64,000 bases of DNA from Sycobia sp. Sy_11. Its lineage: Eukaryota > Arthropoda > Insecta > Hymenoptera > Epichrysomallidae. The first letter of the stretch is position 1. Each line of letters opens with the position of its first letter. A model generated the notes under the pieces. It made no database searches and was not told the origin of the DNA. It saw only the letters and a program-made list of their open reading frames with translations. The position numbers and the translations under genes are program-made. Positions 49,859-63,095 of this stretch are shown here, piece by piece. The stretch is from positions 2,218,501 through 2,282,500 of the forward strand of contig JACCIC010000049.1 in assembly GCA_018907035.1 (NCBI GenBank), read 5' to 3'.

Positions 49859-51209
49859 AAAGTGGTGGGGGAGGGGGATGCTGCGCGACCGTCGTGCAGA
49901 CACATTGTCCTGTCGTGGGACGTTATTTATCTCGACTCTCGCGGTGGCTTCTTCCACCGCCCTGCGCGAAGAGTGGTGTATCGCACACCTATATATATAT
50001 ATGCATGTATCACGGTGCGCGAGTATGCGCGTGGGCTCGAAAGAGGCGATTGTACGTCGATTCGGGCGAATAATCTCGTGGCGAAAAGAGAGAAAGGGGG
50101 GCTTCGGAGGAGCGTAAAGGATACGAGAGCAAAGAGACGGGCCCTCTGTGTGTATAAATGGGAAGAGTCAGCGAAAGCTTCGTTGAGAGAAGGAGGAGGA
50201 GGTGGTGCTGGAGGAGGAGGAGGAGGAGGGGGAGAAGGAGTAGGAGGCTCGACCGCGAGGGCAAAGCGAAATTTATACGAAAACTTCGATGGCGAAATAA
50301 TGCCCGAAGCGCGCCGCTATTATTGGGGAGTACAGGCTGAAGTGGCCGGGTCGGGAGTATTTTTGCCCCTTTCGTATTCGTTGATTTTACTCTATAAAAG
50401 TGATTAGCCATTTTCTAAGATATAATACGCTATCGGATTAGCGGCTTTATTGTTTCCTTAAAAAGAAAAGAAAAAACAAAATTGAAAAAAAAAACAATTC
50501 CATCCGAAACGCGAGCTCGAACGGCTTGTAGAACTTTATACTCGACGGACAATTGGAAAGGTAGCGAAAGAGATCGATCTGATTTGATTAGAAGCTATTT
50601 AACCCTAGGGTTAAATTCGTTCTGGATCTATTCAAAATTAATAAGCTACGTGAAATCGATACCAGAATAGATAGGGGGCAAAGGCAAGTCGATACAATGA
50701 GCAATTCTTAACGAATAATAAGACCTATAGGAATAATCAGAGCTAGAACAATAGCACGTAATATAAACTTTTTTTTATATAACGATTAAAATTAAAATAG
50801 AGTAAAGGTATTATTTATAACATTGTTAGCTCATAGGCATTATTCAAGAATTTGGCTTTGCCGAAGAGCGCCTTACACCTGGCCACGGCAGTATGAGACT
50901 TCGGATTCGACGCTCAGAGCTCTCAAGTTCTCATGAGCGGACTCGAAGAACAGCGACTCCGTTCATAAGGCTTTTTATGCAGTTTGTATGCCCGGCTAAG
51001 GTAATTGGCAAAACACACTCGTGGCTGAGTATTTGAATTCTGAGAGGAGGTGTTAGATATGCGAAAGAATGAGTGTGGGGTCGGAAGGGGGGGGGGGCAA
51101 AATTAAACCCGAGCTCGTTACGGTAAAATTCTTTGAAAGGTGGAAAAAATGCCCCCAGACCCAGTACAAAAAACGAGTCGGTGCGAAAGAGAAAGAGTTC
51201 AAGAAAGGG

Positions 51210-51216
<7 letters not shown>

Positions 51217-51251
<35 letters not shown>

Positions 51252-51320
51252 CGTATCTTCATACGCGTGCTAATAAAGTCGAGGGAGGTAACGAAACGAC
51301 GTGTGCGCCAAACCGCGTCA

Positions 51321-51370
<50 letters not shown>
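51217..51370. repeat. (CT)n and (TA)n tracts
   Basis: CT at about 51217-51248 and TA at about 51321-51370, with 70 bp between. Confidence 0.9.
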
Positions 51371-51371
<1 letters not shown>

Positions 51372-54300
51372 CACACATAGGACTCCGGGGCTACATTACG
51401 TCGCCGTCGTCGGCGGGCGCCCATTGTGCCGTGCTGGATGCGGCGAGAGCCTTGAAAAGAAGCCAATCTCCACCTCGCATTGCGCGCGTTCGCGTTCGTC
51501 CCCCCCCCCACCCCCCGTCCCTTGCGCGCGGGCTTCAGAGAGCGCGGCACGCTCTCTGCCCGTGCACCCTCGGTCTTTTCGTCGCGCTCCGCGATTCTCA
51601 TTCTTTTCCCCGGTTCATTTTTCTTTTGTTTTGTTTTATTATTATTTTTTTTTTATTTTTGTTTTTCATTGGCAGCGCACCGCGCGGCGGCCTTTTTCAC
51701 GAGAGTAGCGATGCATATATAATACTGCGCGTTCTCACCCGATGGAGACGTATGGGCTCGGGATTGTTTTCATTATGCGACTGTAGCCGTGGTGGTAGAG
51801 GTAGGTGGACGGTGGATGCGCGTCTAAAGGCGATTTTGCGTGGCACAACTTTTTTTCCAGACTTACATAATGATCGTGAATCGTGCTGCCGCGTAGCCTT
51901 GCTTTACCAAATACTGCAATAGTGCGCATAAACATTGGCGCGGAGGATGAGTTGTTCGTCCTCGTCTTTTTTTACACCGTATGAGTTGAGTTAGGTTGGC
52001 AAAAAGAAAAAAAAAACGCAAAAAAAGAAAAAAATCGCAAGCGGTCAATTTAAAATCCTTTGTCGTAGGTTGAAAATCTTGCGCGACGCTCGATGGACAC
52101 TCCGATATATCTGCAGAAACAAAACTGCATGGGGTCTTCTGGATATCCTGCTGGGTGCAGTTAGTCCTGCGTCGTATGAGCACGCACGAGAGGAACTGTT
52201 GTTCTCCGTGGGCAAAACAGATTGTTCGGAATGCAGGTCTTTAGTAAGATGCCCAAGATTAACTGGCTGGACGCGAAAGCGTCGCTTAATTAATTAGCCC
52301 GCGCCAGCTGATGATGGATGATAATAATCGTTCAGGATAACGACAGAATTCGCCCTTAGTTCGAAAACGTTTTTCAGTAATTCGCGTTAATGATCGTTAT
52401 CAGAAAATATCAGAACCTATATAATGGTGCACGAGGGTTACAATTAAGTGGGACGGCGTCCCTAAAGAGCCTGTAATCTCGCTTCGATCTTCCTTTATTG
52501 CGAAGTAAATTTCTCCGGCGGATGCCACAGCGGTAGCGAAGCGTATAGCCCATACTTTGAACGATCGTTCAAATGAACGAGCTTTGCGAAGCCGCAAAAC
52601 ATTGCGCAATCTTAACCATCCTGAAAAATTTCCGAACCTACTACGAGCTTCAAATTCGGGACTTTATATGAGAATTAAAAAAAAACTTATTTCAAAATTA
52701 CGCTACTCTACAAAAAAATGTACGACATCGTCAAAAAACGTCACTATCGCCGATCATTAAAACACTTTGAGATTCATCTCTGTGCACGCGGAGCGCACCC
52801 TGGGTTCACGTTACGTTATGTCGAGACTTCGGCTCGATGCAATTAAGCCCAATGTTGACCCGTGTACGTATTCCGAGCACGTAAGAAAAGTTGGCTCTCG
52901 TGTAAAATCTCACACGTATGTGTCATGCCGCTCTTTATAAAACAAACGAGCAAAAAGGAAGACAAGGATTCGCTATATGTGCTCTCGCAAAGAAAGAAAG
53001 ATCGGCCGCGCCTACGCTCGGGCCGCGGGCTTGACTTTCCACGAAAGTCACATAATACTGATGGAGGGGGGGGGGGGTCTTACAAGCTCCCGAGGCTCGT
53101 TGGCGCGCGCAATCAGCGGCCGACGATCTATGCGGTGGTCTCGTTTCGTGTGCGCTTGATGCTTTAGTTGTGCCTGCTGCTGACTTGGTCGAGAAACGGC
53201 TGTATATAAAATGCCAGAGATTAGCTTCAAGTAAATATTGCTCAAATCTTGGAGTAAAAAAAATGAATCTCAAGATAGCTCATGCACCAGTTAGGTTGGT
53301 ATTGAACTTTCTCTCATGGAAATAAATTTATATTAAAGTATTATCAGATTTGGCTAAAATGTGCGAAGAGTTACTAAATTGTCACAACAGGGTTAAAGAA
53401 ATTTGACAGAAATTGAAAGACAATTGTAAGAAAGTTTTCTATATATTATAGACACAAACTGAAATAAATTTTTCTATATATTGTAGAAACCGCGATCAGT
53501 CTTTCCAAGACATTGTTGAAAAATTTTCTGACTTTTTCCAAATCATGTTAAACTTTATCAAATATTATCAAACTTTAACAGATTTTCATAAGCAATCCAA
53601 TTTAATACGTTCAACAATTTTTGAAAAGGTTTGGTCAAATACGGTAAAGACTAAGCAATGTTTGCCTTTCACTAAGGTGAGAATAGCGAATTCTTCTTGC
53701 GATGACGATATTATGGGAATATTTGACCTATAATAAAAATTTGTATTTAAATAATCTCATCTTAACTAGGGTCCCTTTTCGCAAAGCTAGGGAATATTAA
53801 GCTTATCTTTTATAGCGTGTAAAACGAGAGGTAAAAGTTCCAATTATTTACGAAAGATACAAAAATGTTTGTGCAACCCAGGAGACGTACTCTTACCTAT
53901 GCGACACAGTTCCAATCGATAGTTGAAGAGCAAGGAAGACAGGAAAGAGGAAGAAAATAACGCTGGATGGGACAGAATAGAAAAGAAGGATCTGAGCGCA
54001 TACACATATGCCACAGAAGAGAAAAAGATTACGCCCAGCTATGTATATATCCAAACGAGATACGTATATGCGAAAAAGAGAGCAAGAGCCGCCAGCACTC
54101 GTGCGCGTACGCGCACTCATACCAAATCTCATATAATACACATGGATAGTTAGATGGAGCTGGATAAAGCGAATGGCGAAGAATCGCGGGGAAAGATCAT
54201 ACGGCGGATAAGAACACATATAGGCATATATGCACACGCTCGCACACCTTTATGTACGGAACGCGTTAGCGTGGAGAAGAGGCATGTGTAGTGTAATGCC

Positions 54301-54430
54301 GATAAGAATCTTTGTTGACCATGGTGCGCCACGGATGAGACACAGGGTAGAAGGAAAAGGACGTCGAAAGAAGGAAGGCGAGAGAACGGACTTGAGATTG
54401 TACACTTTGTGCCCTCCCAAGTGCATACGC

Positions 54431-54431
<1 letters not shown>

Positions 54432-54474
<43 letters not shown>
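54432..54474. repeat. (TA)n microsatellite
   Basis: A TA tract of about 43 bp next to an unassigned unique patch (54250-54670). Confidence 0.9.
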
Positions 54475-54476
<2 letters not shown>

Positions 54477-56882
54477 TCCCATGAAGGACAATGAGCAAGT
54501 TCCCTTTGGTGGAAGCCTTTACCCAGCATTATGTCGTGTATATGGGTATCGACGTTTTGGAATATTGAATTCCCTCGGTCTTCTGGACTTTGCCTTGTTA
54601 AGATGCGGAGAGCCCCGAAAGCCAGAAAGAATATCTTATAGATCTTATTACGTCGAAGGCAGGCCGATGTAGTCACTGAACTGAATGCTCATTGTCAAAG
54701 CAGCGTATTTGTAAGTCTTTTGACTGGACGCTCGTTATGGCTGATCATGCGAATATTAATTCGCCTCGTTAGAAAAACATGTTAGACGCGATAAAAGGCC
54801 AGCTTTATTAATGATCGACAATTAATCAATGAAAAATTTAAAGTACAGAGAAACCAGTTTTTTTACACAACGCAGAGCTATTAGGACTCGGAAGATTTAT
54901 ATGGGCTATAGTAACCTCGTTAAATGATAATGTATGCTAGTTTCGAATATAGTACGGTATATCAAGAAAATAGCACGATTCCGGCCCAGGCACGAATCGT
55001 CTGTACTGCTTATTATAATACTATTAAATTTGATAAACCAATCTTCTTGCTGTATTAATTAATGCCTTCCCGGTTTGCCGTGGAATGTCGTTAATTAGCA
55101 CACTGCGCCAAATCTATATTTGCACACATATATATCAACATCCAGTGTTAACAACACGAACGATTAGGAGGAAGAAACCTTTCCGAACCTGACCTTCGCT
55201 CACAATGCAGCCAGATAATCTACGTTTTCTCACGTTGGTCCGGCGCAGCAAAACGGCACGCGCAGCACAACCGTCGCCGTCGCCATAAGCCACCACCACC
55301 ACCACCCAACGCCGAGATAAGCATCGTCAGTATAGTCGGCAATCTTGCCGGCCCGAGCCAGCGGCGGCAGCAGTCGCCGCGGTAATAAGGAAAAATCGTC
55401 CTTATGGGAAGACGAGAAAAATATGAGAACCAACGTTGCACAAAAGGAAAAAAGGCCCGATGCAGCGCGCGACGCGGCATAGGTGCGAGGGCAGAGCCAT
55501 TGTCCTTGCCCTGGACAATGCAAGGCTACCGACCGCTGATGCCGCCGCAGTTGCCACTGCTACTGTGCCGCTCGCGCATGGAATATAGTCACACGTACTA
55601 GCCTCGAGCAATAATCTACATCTTAGGCGATATTTCATACGATCCGCGAGAGCGCGCAAACAGATGCCTATATATATATATATATAAAGATAGAGGGAGA
55701 GAGTCTCGCGCCAGAGGCAAAAGGGAAGCGTGCATTTGGATATTCACGAGTTTATCAGTATAATATAACGTCGGCATCGTCCGGGAGGGGGGGGGGAGGT
55801 ATGAAGATATCTGGCACGAGAGTGCATGCAGATGCAGTAATACCCGCCTGGACTTTTCAAAGCCTTTCTAACCGAGAGAATGGGATAGAAATGAGCTCTT
55901 CTTCGTGCGGGACTAGATGAATTATCCTGGACAGTTTCCTGGGTGGTTAATAATAATCGGAACGAGATCAAAAAAAAAGTGGAAGATGATTCTGAATGCG
56001 AGCGATTGCCCTTTCTCCTCGTAACTGATAGTTAAGGAGAAGAATAATGGGGCCGTACGGCAACATAGTTGCATCGATCCTCCGATTTCTAAAGGGTCAA
56101 TTGAAGCATAGCGCTAGATATAGGATCATTTTGAAAATAATTTAATCTTAATTTTTTAAAATAATTTTTTTTCAAAAGTATTAGCGCAAATGTGGTCTAT
56201 TTTCTAGATTCAACCACTGATTACTTAGAAACTTGTTAATTAAATTAGAACATTGGTTAGAACTGGCTAATTAATTTAATAATACAAAAATCTTACTGCA
56301 GTTAGCTCAATGTCTCGATATTGATTCGATCTACGGTACCGTGCGAGTCAGGCGATGCGCCAAAAATTTTATCATCTACCTTGGAGCGCATGTGGAATTC
56401 CCGCCATTTTGCGAGTATAAGCCAAACGAGGTAAAACATTACGTACAAGGAAATAACTGGTACCTCAAGGTATTTGTAAAGGGGAGGAAGCGTTGAAAAA
56501 CAAAAGTTTATATACCTATACAGGCCAATGCATGCGAGAAAGCAGAGAAAGAAACGGAGAGAGAGAGAGAGTGAGGGAGCAGAGGGGAGAGAGGGAGCGA
56601 GCAAGTTGGGACGAGGTAGGAAGAGCAAGACCAAAAAGCCAGGGGGACGAAAAAATGGCAGCAACAGGGGCCTCGGCTCAGAAAAGTGAAAGGAGAGAAT
56701 AAGAAAGACGAGGGAAAGAGCAAGAGGACGAGGGGGTGGTTGGAGGTAAAATATGATAGCAGGATTCGCGAAATATGAGACCAAGACGACGAGATCCGCT
56801 ACCCTCTCCCTCCTCTTCAGGAACTCCTCTTCGGCGGACAGGAGACGGGGGTCTTATCTTTTCTTTGCCTCTCCTCTCTCTT

Positions 56883-56885
<3 letters not shown>

Positions 56886-56917
<32 letters not shown>

Positions 56918-57039
56918 CCCATATCCTTTATGTGTACGCGATCGTTTTTTTATTTTCTTCTTGCTTTTTTTTATATTATACAGTACACGGCTTTGATTTA
57001 TGCAAATCTATAATTTCGTCGACATATACAAATAAATCG

Positions 57040-57081
<42 letters not shown>

Positions 57082-57310
57082 GTACCATAAGGGACAGGGT
57101 TGCTTTATACACCTTCAATTGAATTGTACGTGCGCCGGTCCGGCACGGATCGGTTCAAGTAGCTTTACGAGGCGCGGTTTGACGGCTTTACGGTTGACTC
57201 GAAGTTTATTAAAAAGAATTTACGAGCGATGCGGCGAACGTTATTATATGGAGTTACTCACCCTCGTGCGGCTCTATATTGTGATATAATCGACGACGTA
57301 TAGGCTATAT

Positions 57311-57358
<48 letters not shown>
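56886..57358. repeat. (CT)n and two (TA)n tracts
   Basis: CT at 56886-56914, TA at 57042-57079 and TA at about 57317-57358. Confidence 0.9.
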
Positions 57359-57361
<3 letters not shown>

Positions 57362-57576
57362 AGTAAGTATTTGGCCGAGAGTCAAATCGGAATCAATGCA
57401 CGAAACGTCAAAAAGTGAACGACAAACGGTGTCGTTCTCCGCAGCGCCGTTCTTGCCGAAATAAAACGAAAAGAAAACAAAAAAATACACAATCTAGCAC
57501 ATTACATCGTGAAAATAACATTACTGCGGCTTTTTCCGCGTATTACGAAATCGAGCATTATATATGTACAGAAGAG

Positions 57577-57634
<58 letters not shown>

Positions 57635-57770
57635 CCCGGGAATCGCCGCGGCCATAATGCAGAGCGAGGCTCGCGACGACATATAAATTCCGGTTGGCAA
57701 AGACGGCAAGGATGATGACGACGGCGACGACGACGACGACGAGAAGGAGGAGGAGAGTGTAGGAAGGCGC
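57577..57770. repeat. (GA)n tract and GAC/GAG triplet repeats
   Basis: GA at about 57577-57627, then an imperfect GACGACGAC...GAGGAGGAG stretch at about 57710-57760. Confidence 0.85.
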
Positions 57771-58437
57771 GGCGTCGGCGGCGACGGTGGCCCGTAATTG
57801 ATGACGGCGATCCGCGAACGCTCGCGGAGAGTTTAATGTTCCATTTGCCGCGCCGCGGGGACTCCTATATATGTACTTTTATACTCCGGGGTCCCGCCAG
57901 TATAAAAACTTTGCCGGGTAAAACTTTCTTGCTAGCCGCCAAATGTCCCAACCATGCCGCATATAAAATACACGCAACGGTCGTTTTTCGATTTTGGAAT
58001 TAGTATAGTCCCTTATTAAAATATTATAGAATTTTTTTAATACGCATTGCAAAGGATTTACGTTGGTTCTACCCAAAGCCTGCGAAATTCTGGACTGTTA
58101 TATATTATTTTTTGTACATAGGCTAAGTTCCGAGCATCGTATATATACGTGCATCGATAGAAGATTCGATTCTCCGTACGGTCACGCCGGCAATCAAAGC
58201 CATATTGTTTCAAGACTATCAAAGAGCAAATTTAATAAGTTCAGAGAATCGCGAACCAAAGTGTCACCATTACAGCTGATATTATAATATAACGGCCTCG
58301 GAGAGCCATCTCGGAACAGACTGTGGCGTTTCGTTTTTGCGAGCGGCTCCGTACATATATATATTTGATATCAGATGTGTGTCGACGACACAGCGGCTTG
58401 TCATCTCGGAAGAATTTACCGGCGACACCCGGCGCGA

Positions 58438-58440
<3 letters not shown>

Positions 58441-58488
<48 letters not shown>

Positions 58489-58515
58489 CGTACATCGCGC
58501 CAACCAACACAAGTC

Positions 58516-58577
<62 letters not shown>

Positions 58578-58590
58578 AATATATATATAT
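58441..58590. repeat. (CT)n followed by (TA)n
   Basis: CT at 58441-58482 and TA at about 58519-58590, separated by about 36 bp. Confidence 0.9.
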
Positions 58591-59401
58591 GTATATGTAT
58601 GCGCGTGTGTGTGGATTTAATGCGCTGGCTCGGCTCGATCTTGTCGCACTCGGGACAGATTATAAAACGAGGAGGAGTTCTATCATTCCATTCTTTCATG
58701 CCTGAAGGAGTCGGGAACAAGAAACTACGCGTAAGGAAAAAATAATACGACAAGTTTTCGAATGGTGTCGATGATACAATAAATTTGGCACGATAAACAA
58801 AAGTGCATCTTTGTTCAAAGATCATAATATTTACGTAATGTAGACGAACGATGATTCATCTTGCGAAATTTAAATAATATCCATGGGGATTTTATACTAC
58901 TCTCGTTCGAACGACATTTTTTTTTGTTTTGGATTAGTATTGCTAGCGAGAAGAAAGGATATCCAGAATGCAGATTATCCGTGTACTCAAAGTACAAGCC
59001 ATAATGAAAACTATGCATAGAGATATAAAGGTCAGGACACGGCAGAACGCGCTAAATCAGTCTCCATACGTTCAGGGGGAGAACTCATCGCCACAGTACC
59101 AATTTCATTCTGAGCTTTACTAGGGAGGCGCGTGCGCAAAAATTGAATTCAGTCTGTGATGGAAATTGTTCAAGGCGTCACGCGCTCCTGAAAAAGGCCA
59201 GTGAATTTTAGTACGTAGGGTGCTTTCTCACTCCCTTCGACGGGGAGGCAACGCGCTCTTGCTCGTAGCTGACGGCATATGACGGGCGCGCTATATTTTT
59301 TTTATATATTACCAATCTTCTCGCCAGTCAACGATAATGGCCATAATTACGGATTTACCGTATATTACAAATACATATTTATTAAGAAATGTCACACTTA
59401 C

Positions 59402-59584
59402 CAGGCATGCAGACGCATCGAAAGGTCCCGGGATCGTCGAGGCAGGAGCCGTCGTTCCTGCAGGGATGGGACTCGCACTCGTTGACGTTGGTCTCGCAGC
59501 GCGGGCCCGTGAAGCCCTGCGTGCAGTTGCAGGCGAACGAGCCCGGCGTGTTCACGCAGATGCCGTCGTGCTCGCATGGCGAAC
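59402..59584 (-). CDS. Notch: Notch internal exon, EGF repeats 11-12 (partial gene)
   Basis: On the minus strand, 183 nt encode 61 residues of tandem EGF-like repeats. Visible motifs are [57 protein letters not shown] and VCMPG. These match EGF 11-12 of insect Notch almost residue for residue, the pair that contacts Delta and Serrate. EGF12 keeps the calcium-binding N-V-N-E-C start and the O-fucose consensus CRNDGSC. The acceptor (CCCCGACAG) and donor (GTAAGT) flank it in phase 1 on both sides, typical for EGF exons. The remaining exons must lie beyond 64000 (5' part) and at lower coordinates (3' part). None was found in this window. Family and repeat assignment are secure; the gene's completeness is not known. 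Confidence 0.95.
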
Positions 59585-60124
59585 CTGTCGGGGACGTACG
59601 TTAAGGGGATTAGAATATTTGCTTATCAGCGCACGATGTATAAATATATGTGTACGTATAATAGAGGCGTGTTGAAAATTTATAAATTCCTTTGGCAATG
59701 AAACAATGGATCTATAACTTATGTGTACGACGATCAATCGTGCGCAGTGTTGTTCCGACTGTCTCGGCAATTTGAGCGCTTCGTTTGCGCCCAGACGGTC
59801 CGCCTCGGGGACGTAAAATTAATTAATTCGATAATTTCTCCCATTATTCGCTCCTAAGCGAGCTCGCGTTCGAATGATTTTCTACCGCCCGATTCGTAGA
59901 CTCGAGCGCGAATTGTCCCGTTTTGCGATCGGGCCTGTACCCGGTGCATTACAACGAGGACCGGTAAATCAGCAGCCACGCGATAACGAGCGTTATGAGA
60001 GAGTCGAGCGCGCAAGTCCCACGTCACCTTCGAGCGCGCGCGCGCGCGCACGCCGGGATTTCCGATCAAACGACTCCGACGAGGCCCATAGCGCTCTGTC
60101 TTTCCCACGTGAAGAGAAATTACT

Positions 60125-60126
<2 letters not shown>

Positions 60127-60186
<60 letters not shown>

Positions 60187-60284
60187 CAAACGGCCAGAAG
60201 TTCGCGTATATCGAGCCGTATTCGTTGAGAACCGCGTCTATCGACGCCGATCGTGACTTTCACCCTTTCGCATTGGCAATTATA

Positions 60285-60338
<54 letters not shown>
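60127..60338. repeat. Two (TA)n tracts
   Basis: TA at about 60127-60183 and 60286-60338. Confidence 0.9.
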
Positions 60339-60341
<3 letters not shown>

Positions 60342-61038
60342 GAATATGTCGAATCTCTGTCTCGTTTACGCACCTTCTATAATATAATTTTTCAATTATG
60401 TTGTTTGCACGCGTACTGTTATCTTCCAAAAATTTGGTCTATCCTCACAGAAGCCATTTACGTTTCGCTGAATTACGAAATAGAGGTAAAGATTTATCGT
60501 ATTAATAGAAGGAAATTCACGGGTATTATGGAAATTCTCTCCTCGGCAAAGAACCGATATATTCGTGTATATTACTATTTTACTCAACTTTACACGCATA
60601 CGCACATATGTATGTATTAATCTTAAGCTGCATACGTCGACCAAAGTAAATTAACAGATAACGAATAAAAGCAAAAAGTAAAGGCAGGATTTATAGCATA
60701 AATGATGTTCTAAACCGTGGATCATTATACAGGGAATCGAATGATGTGTTTTCGACGAGATACCAGTTTTTAACTATATATATACTTGTCAATCCCAATA
60801 AAAAAAGTGATCGGGCGAGTGGAAAAATTAGAGCAAGAAAAGAAAGTAAACGACAGGAGGGGAGGGGGAGGGGGAGGATCACAAGCCATATAAGTGACAA
60901 TATATAGGTTGGTAAAAATCCCAATCGATGTCCTTATATACACGCGTTTCTACATCGGACGGCTTGCTACACGCACGGCCGAGTAGAACAGAGCGCGACA
61001 ATTAAAGAGAATCGGCAAACGTGCGCGGAATTACAAGC

Positions 61039-61085
<47 letters not shown>
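61039..61085. repeat. (TA)n microsatellite
   Basis: A TA tract of about 47 bp. Confidence 0.9.
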
Positions 61086-61087
<2 letters not shown>

Positions 61088-63010
61088 TGCAGACGTTGTC
61101 ACATTTAGACGTGCGGGCGCGTATGCACGTATACACAAACACACACACACAAACGCGCGCGCGCCCATACACTCGCACCGCGCAATGTGTACAATGGCCT
61201 CTCTCTCGGTGTGCCGATCGCGTCCCACGACGTCGACGACGACGACGAAGAGACGACGGCGCGACCGGTGGCGGGCGGACGGCGACAAATGCATAATAAA
61301 GTACCTTAATTGGCGAATTCCCAACGAGTTTTTTTTTTGCTTTTGCTTTTGTTTTTTTTCTTTCTTTTTTTTTTTTTATTTGCTTCGATCCAGCGCGGAG
61401 AGGCCTTTTAACGAGCCGAGATTGCCGGGCGCGGTTATGGCGGGAGGGTGGCCGGGGGGGGGGGGAGAATGGCGAGAGAGGACGTTTAGAGAGATGCTTT
61501 CGGAACGACGAGGCCTCGTTGGATTCGCGTATAATACATAATGGGACCGTTGTTTTGTCGCGCTCGCAATATCGGCGCAGAATTCGCTCGCCGCGCGGTA
61601 GATCGGTATGAAATCACGCCGGGGCACGATTGTTTTTCTCAAAGAGCCGTTAAGGGCGGAGGAGAGCGGAAGGGGGAGGGGGGAGATAATGCGGGGCTGA
61701 AGAGAAGAAAAAAGTACGGGAGATAAATCGTCGATTTTTGCCGCGCTCGCCTTTACTATCTAAATATACTTTGTTCGCGGCCTGATAGCTCGAAGCTTGA
61801 GCTACGAATGAATTATTCAACCGAGTGCCCCGATATTAACTTGTATGCTGCATAAAGTGCCGCCCGAGCGACATTATATATAAATCGTTTTTGCACGATT
61901 AATAAAAACATAATTATGGCGCGTGAGGGGGGGGGGTAGTAAGATATTTAATAGTTATGTATGAATTTTTTTTACCATACATTGCCATGGTTTTATACAG
62001 AAATAGAAGTTCTATAGTGTAATTAAAAAGTACGTATACACATACGCAGCCGAGTACGCTCTCCTTTTGCAAATTTGAGAATAATACATATGAGTCGATG
62101 GGAACGATAAAAAATCTAGGGACGTACGTATTTGCCGGCAAAATGAGAAACATAGGAAAAGCTCGAATTTCGAATGGTTGTTTATGTCGTGACAATAATG
62201 AACATGCGCGATCGTTGGAACATGTAGAATGGACGTTTCGAGACTCCACCAATACACTGTAATCGTCGTGTAAGAGCAATCCCAACCCCCTCCGATTCGC
62301 CGATCACGGATCCGAGGTCAGATTTGCGAAATTCTCAAGGATTAAAAACGGCGAGCTCAGAAGACGGCGAAGCGTATTACCGAGGATCGACGGATTCGTT
62401 CCCATGTGTTCCAATGGTGATTTTTGGGGCTCAATTGATTTAACCGAAATCGTCGAATCTGCCCGTGAATATTTTGGTTCTCTCCATTTTCAGGATCCAA
62501 AAAAAAAAAAAAAAAAATGGGCGACGTGACTCGTTAAAAATTCATTAAAGACCCCCGTAACGACGACTGGCCAGGATCGTTGATAAAGTGCCTAGCAACG
62601 CGCAGTCATCGGAGAACACTCCTAAATTGCTACTAAACAAAAGCTCAGAAATCTAGCGATGCTTACGCAAGCCCCGGTGATGCGAATTGTAAACTAATGA
62701 CAGCGTGTCGCCGAATCCTCAATTCGTCGTCATACGTTAGATTATTAAATTCTGGAAGATATCGTTCCCCGAATTAATTGTGGACGAAAAATGAGGGCAT
62801 AATCTTTGGTAAGCACGGGGATTCGAGCAATATAATTGTCCTGCTCGCGTATCGAAAAATCATACCGCCGACAAAATATCAAAAAAAAAAAGAAAAAACA
62901 AACAGGAACACCCGGAATTCCTCATCTAATCGGGTCAGTGACGTGGCAGCGGTAAGAAATTCTATAATGGCGAACAGCGCAGGATGTCCGGGACTTGTAT
63001 TAAAAGCCGA

Positions 63011-63011
<1 letters not shown>

Positions 63012-63094
<83 letters not shown>
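63012..63094. repeat. Compound (CT)n(TA)n microsatellite
   Basis: About 42 bp of CT continue without a gap into about 41 bp of TA. Confidence 0.95.

Positions 63095-63095
<1 letters not shown>

Larger units (their letters stand above)
42930..59401. other. Microsatellite-rich non-coding region, probably Notch intron
   Basis: I found no exon with a recognisable domain in either direction over 16 kb. Unique patches that I cannot assign lie near 45300-45600, 50800-51050, 52060-52300 and 54250-54670. The rest is TA, GA/CT and GT tracts, G-runs and AT-rich filler. As the only coding exon to the right is a minus-strand Notch exon, this is most simply the intron that follows it. Confidence 0.55.

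Noticed and set aside
50010..50411. 133-codon leucine-rich minus-strand frame
   Set aside because: Driven by a GGA/GAG purine repeat on the plus strand; no recognisable family.
54250..54676. Unique GC-moderate patch with minus-strand frame ending in a GFHQRELAHC-like stretch
   Set aside because: It looked gene-like, but I could not tie it to a family or splice sites. It may be an old transposon fragment.
55220..55659. GC-rich patch considered as a further Notch exon
   Set aside because: No EGF cysteine spacing in any minus-strand frame; it contains CCA and GCC low-complexity runs.
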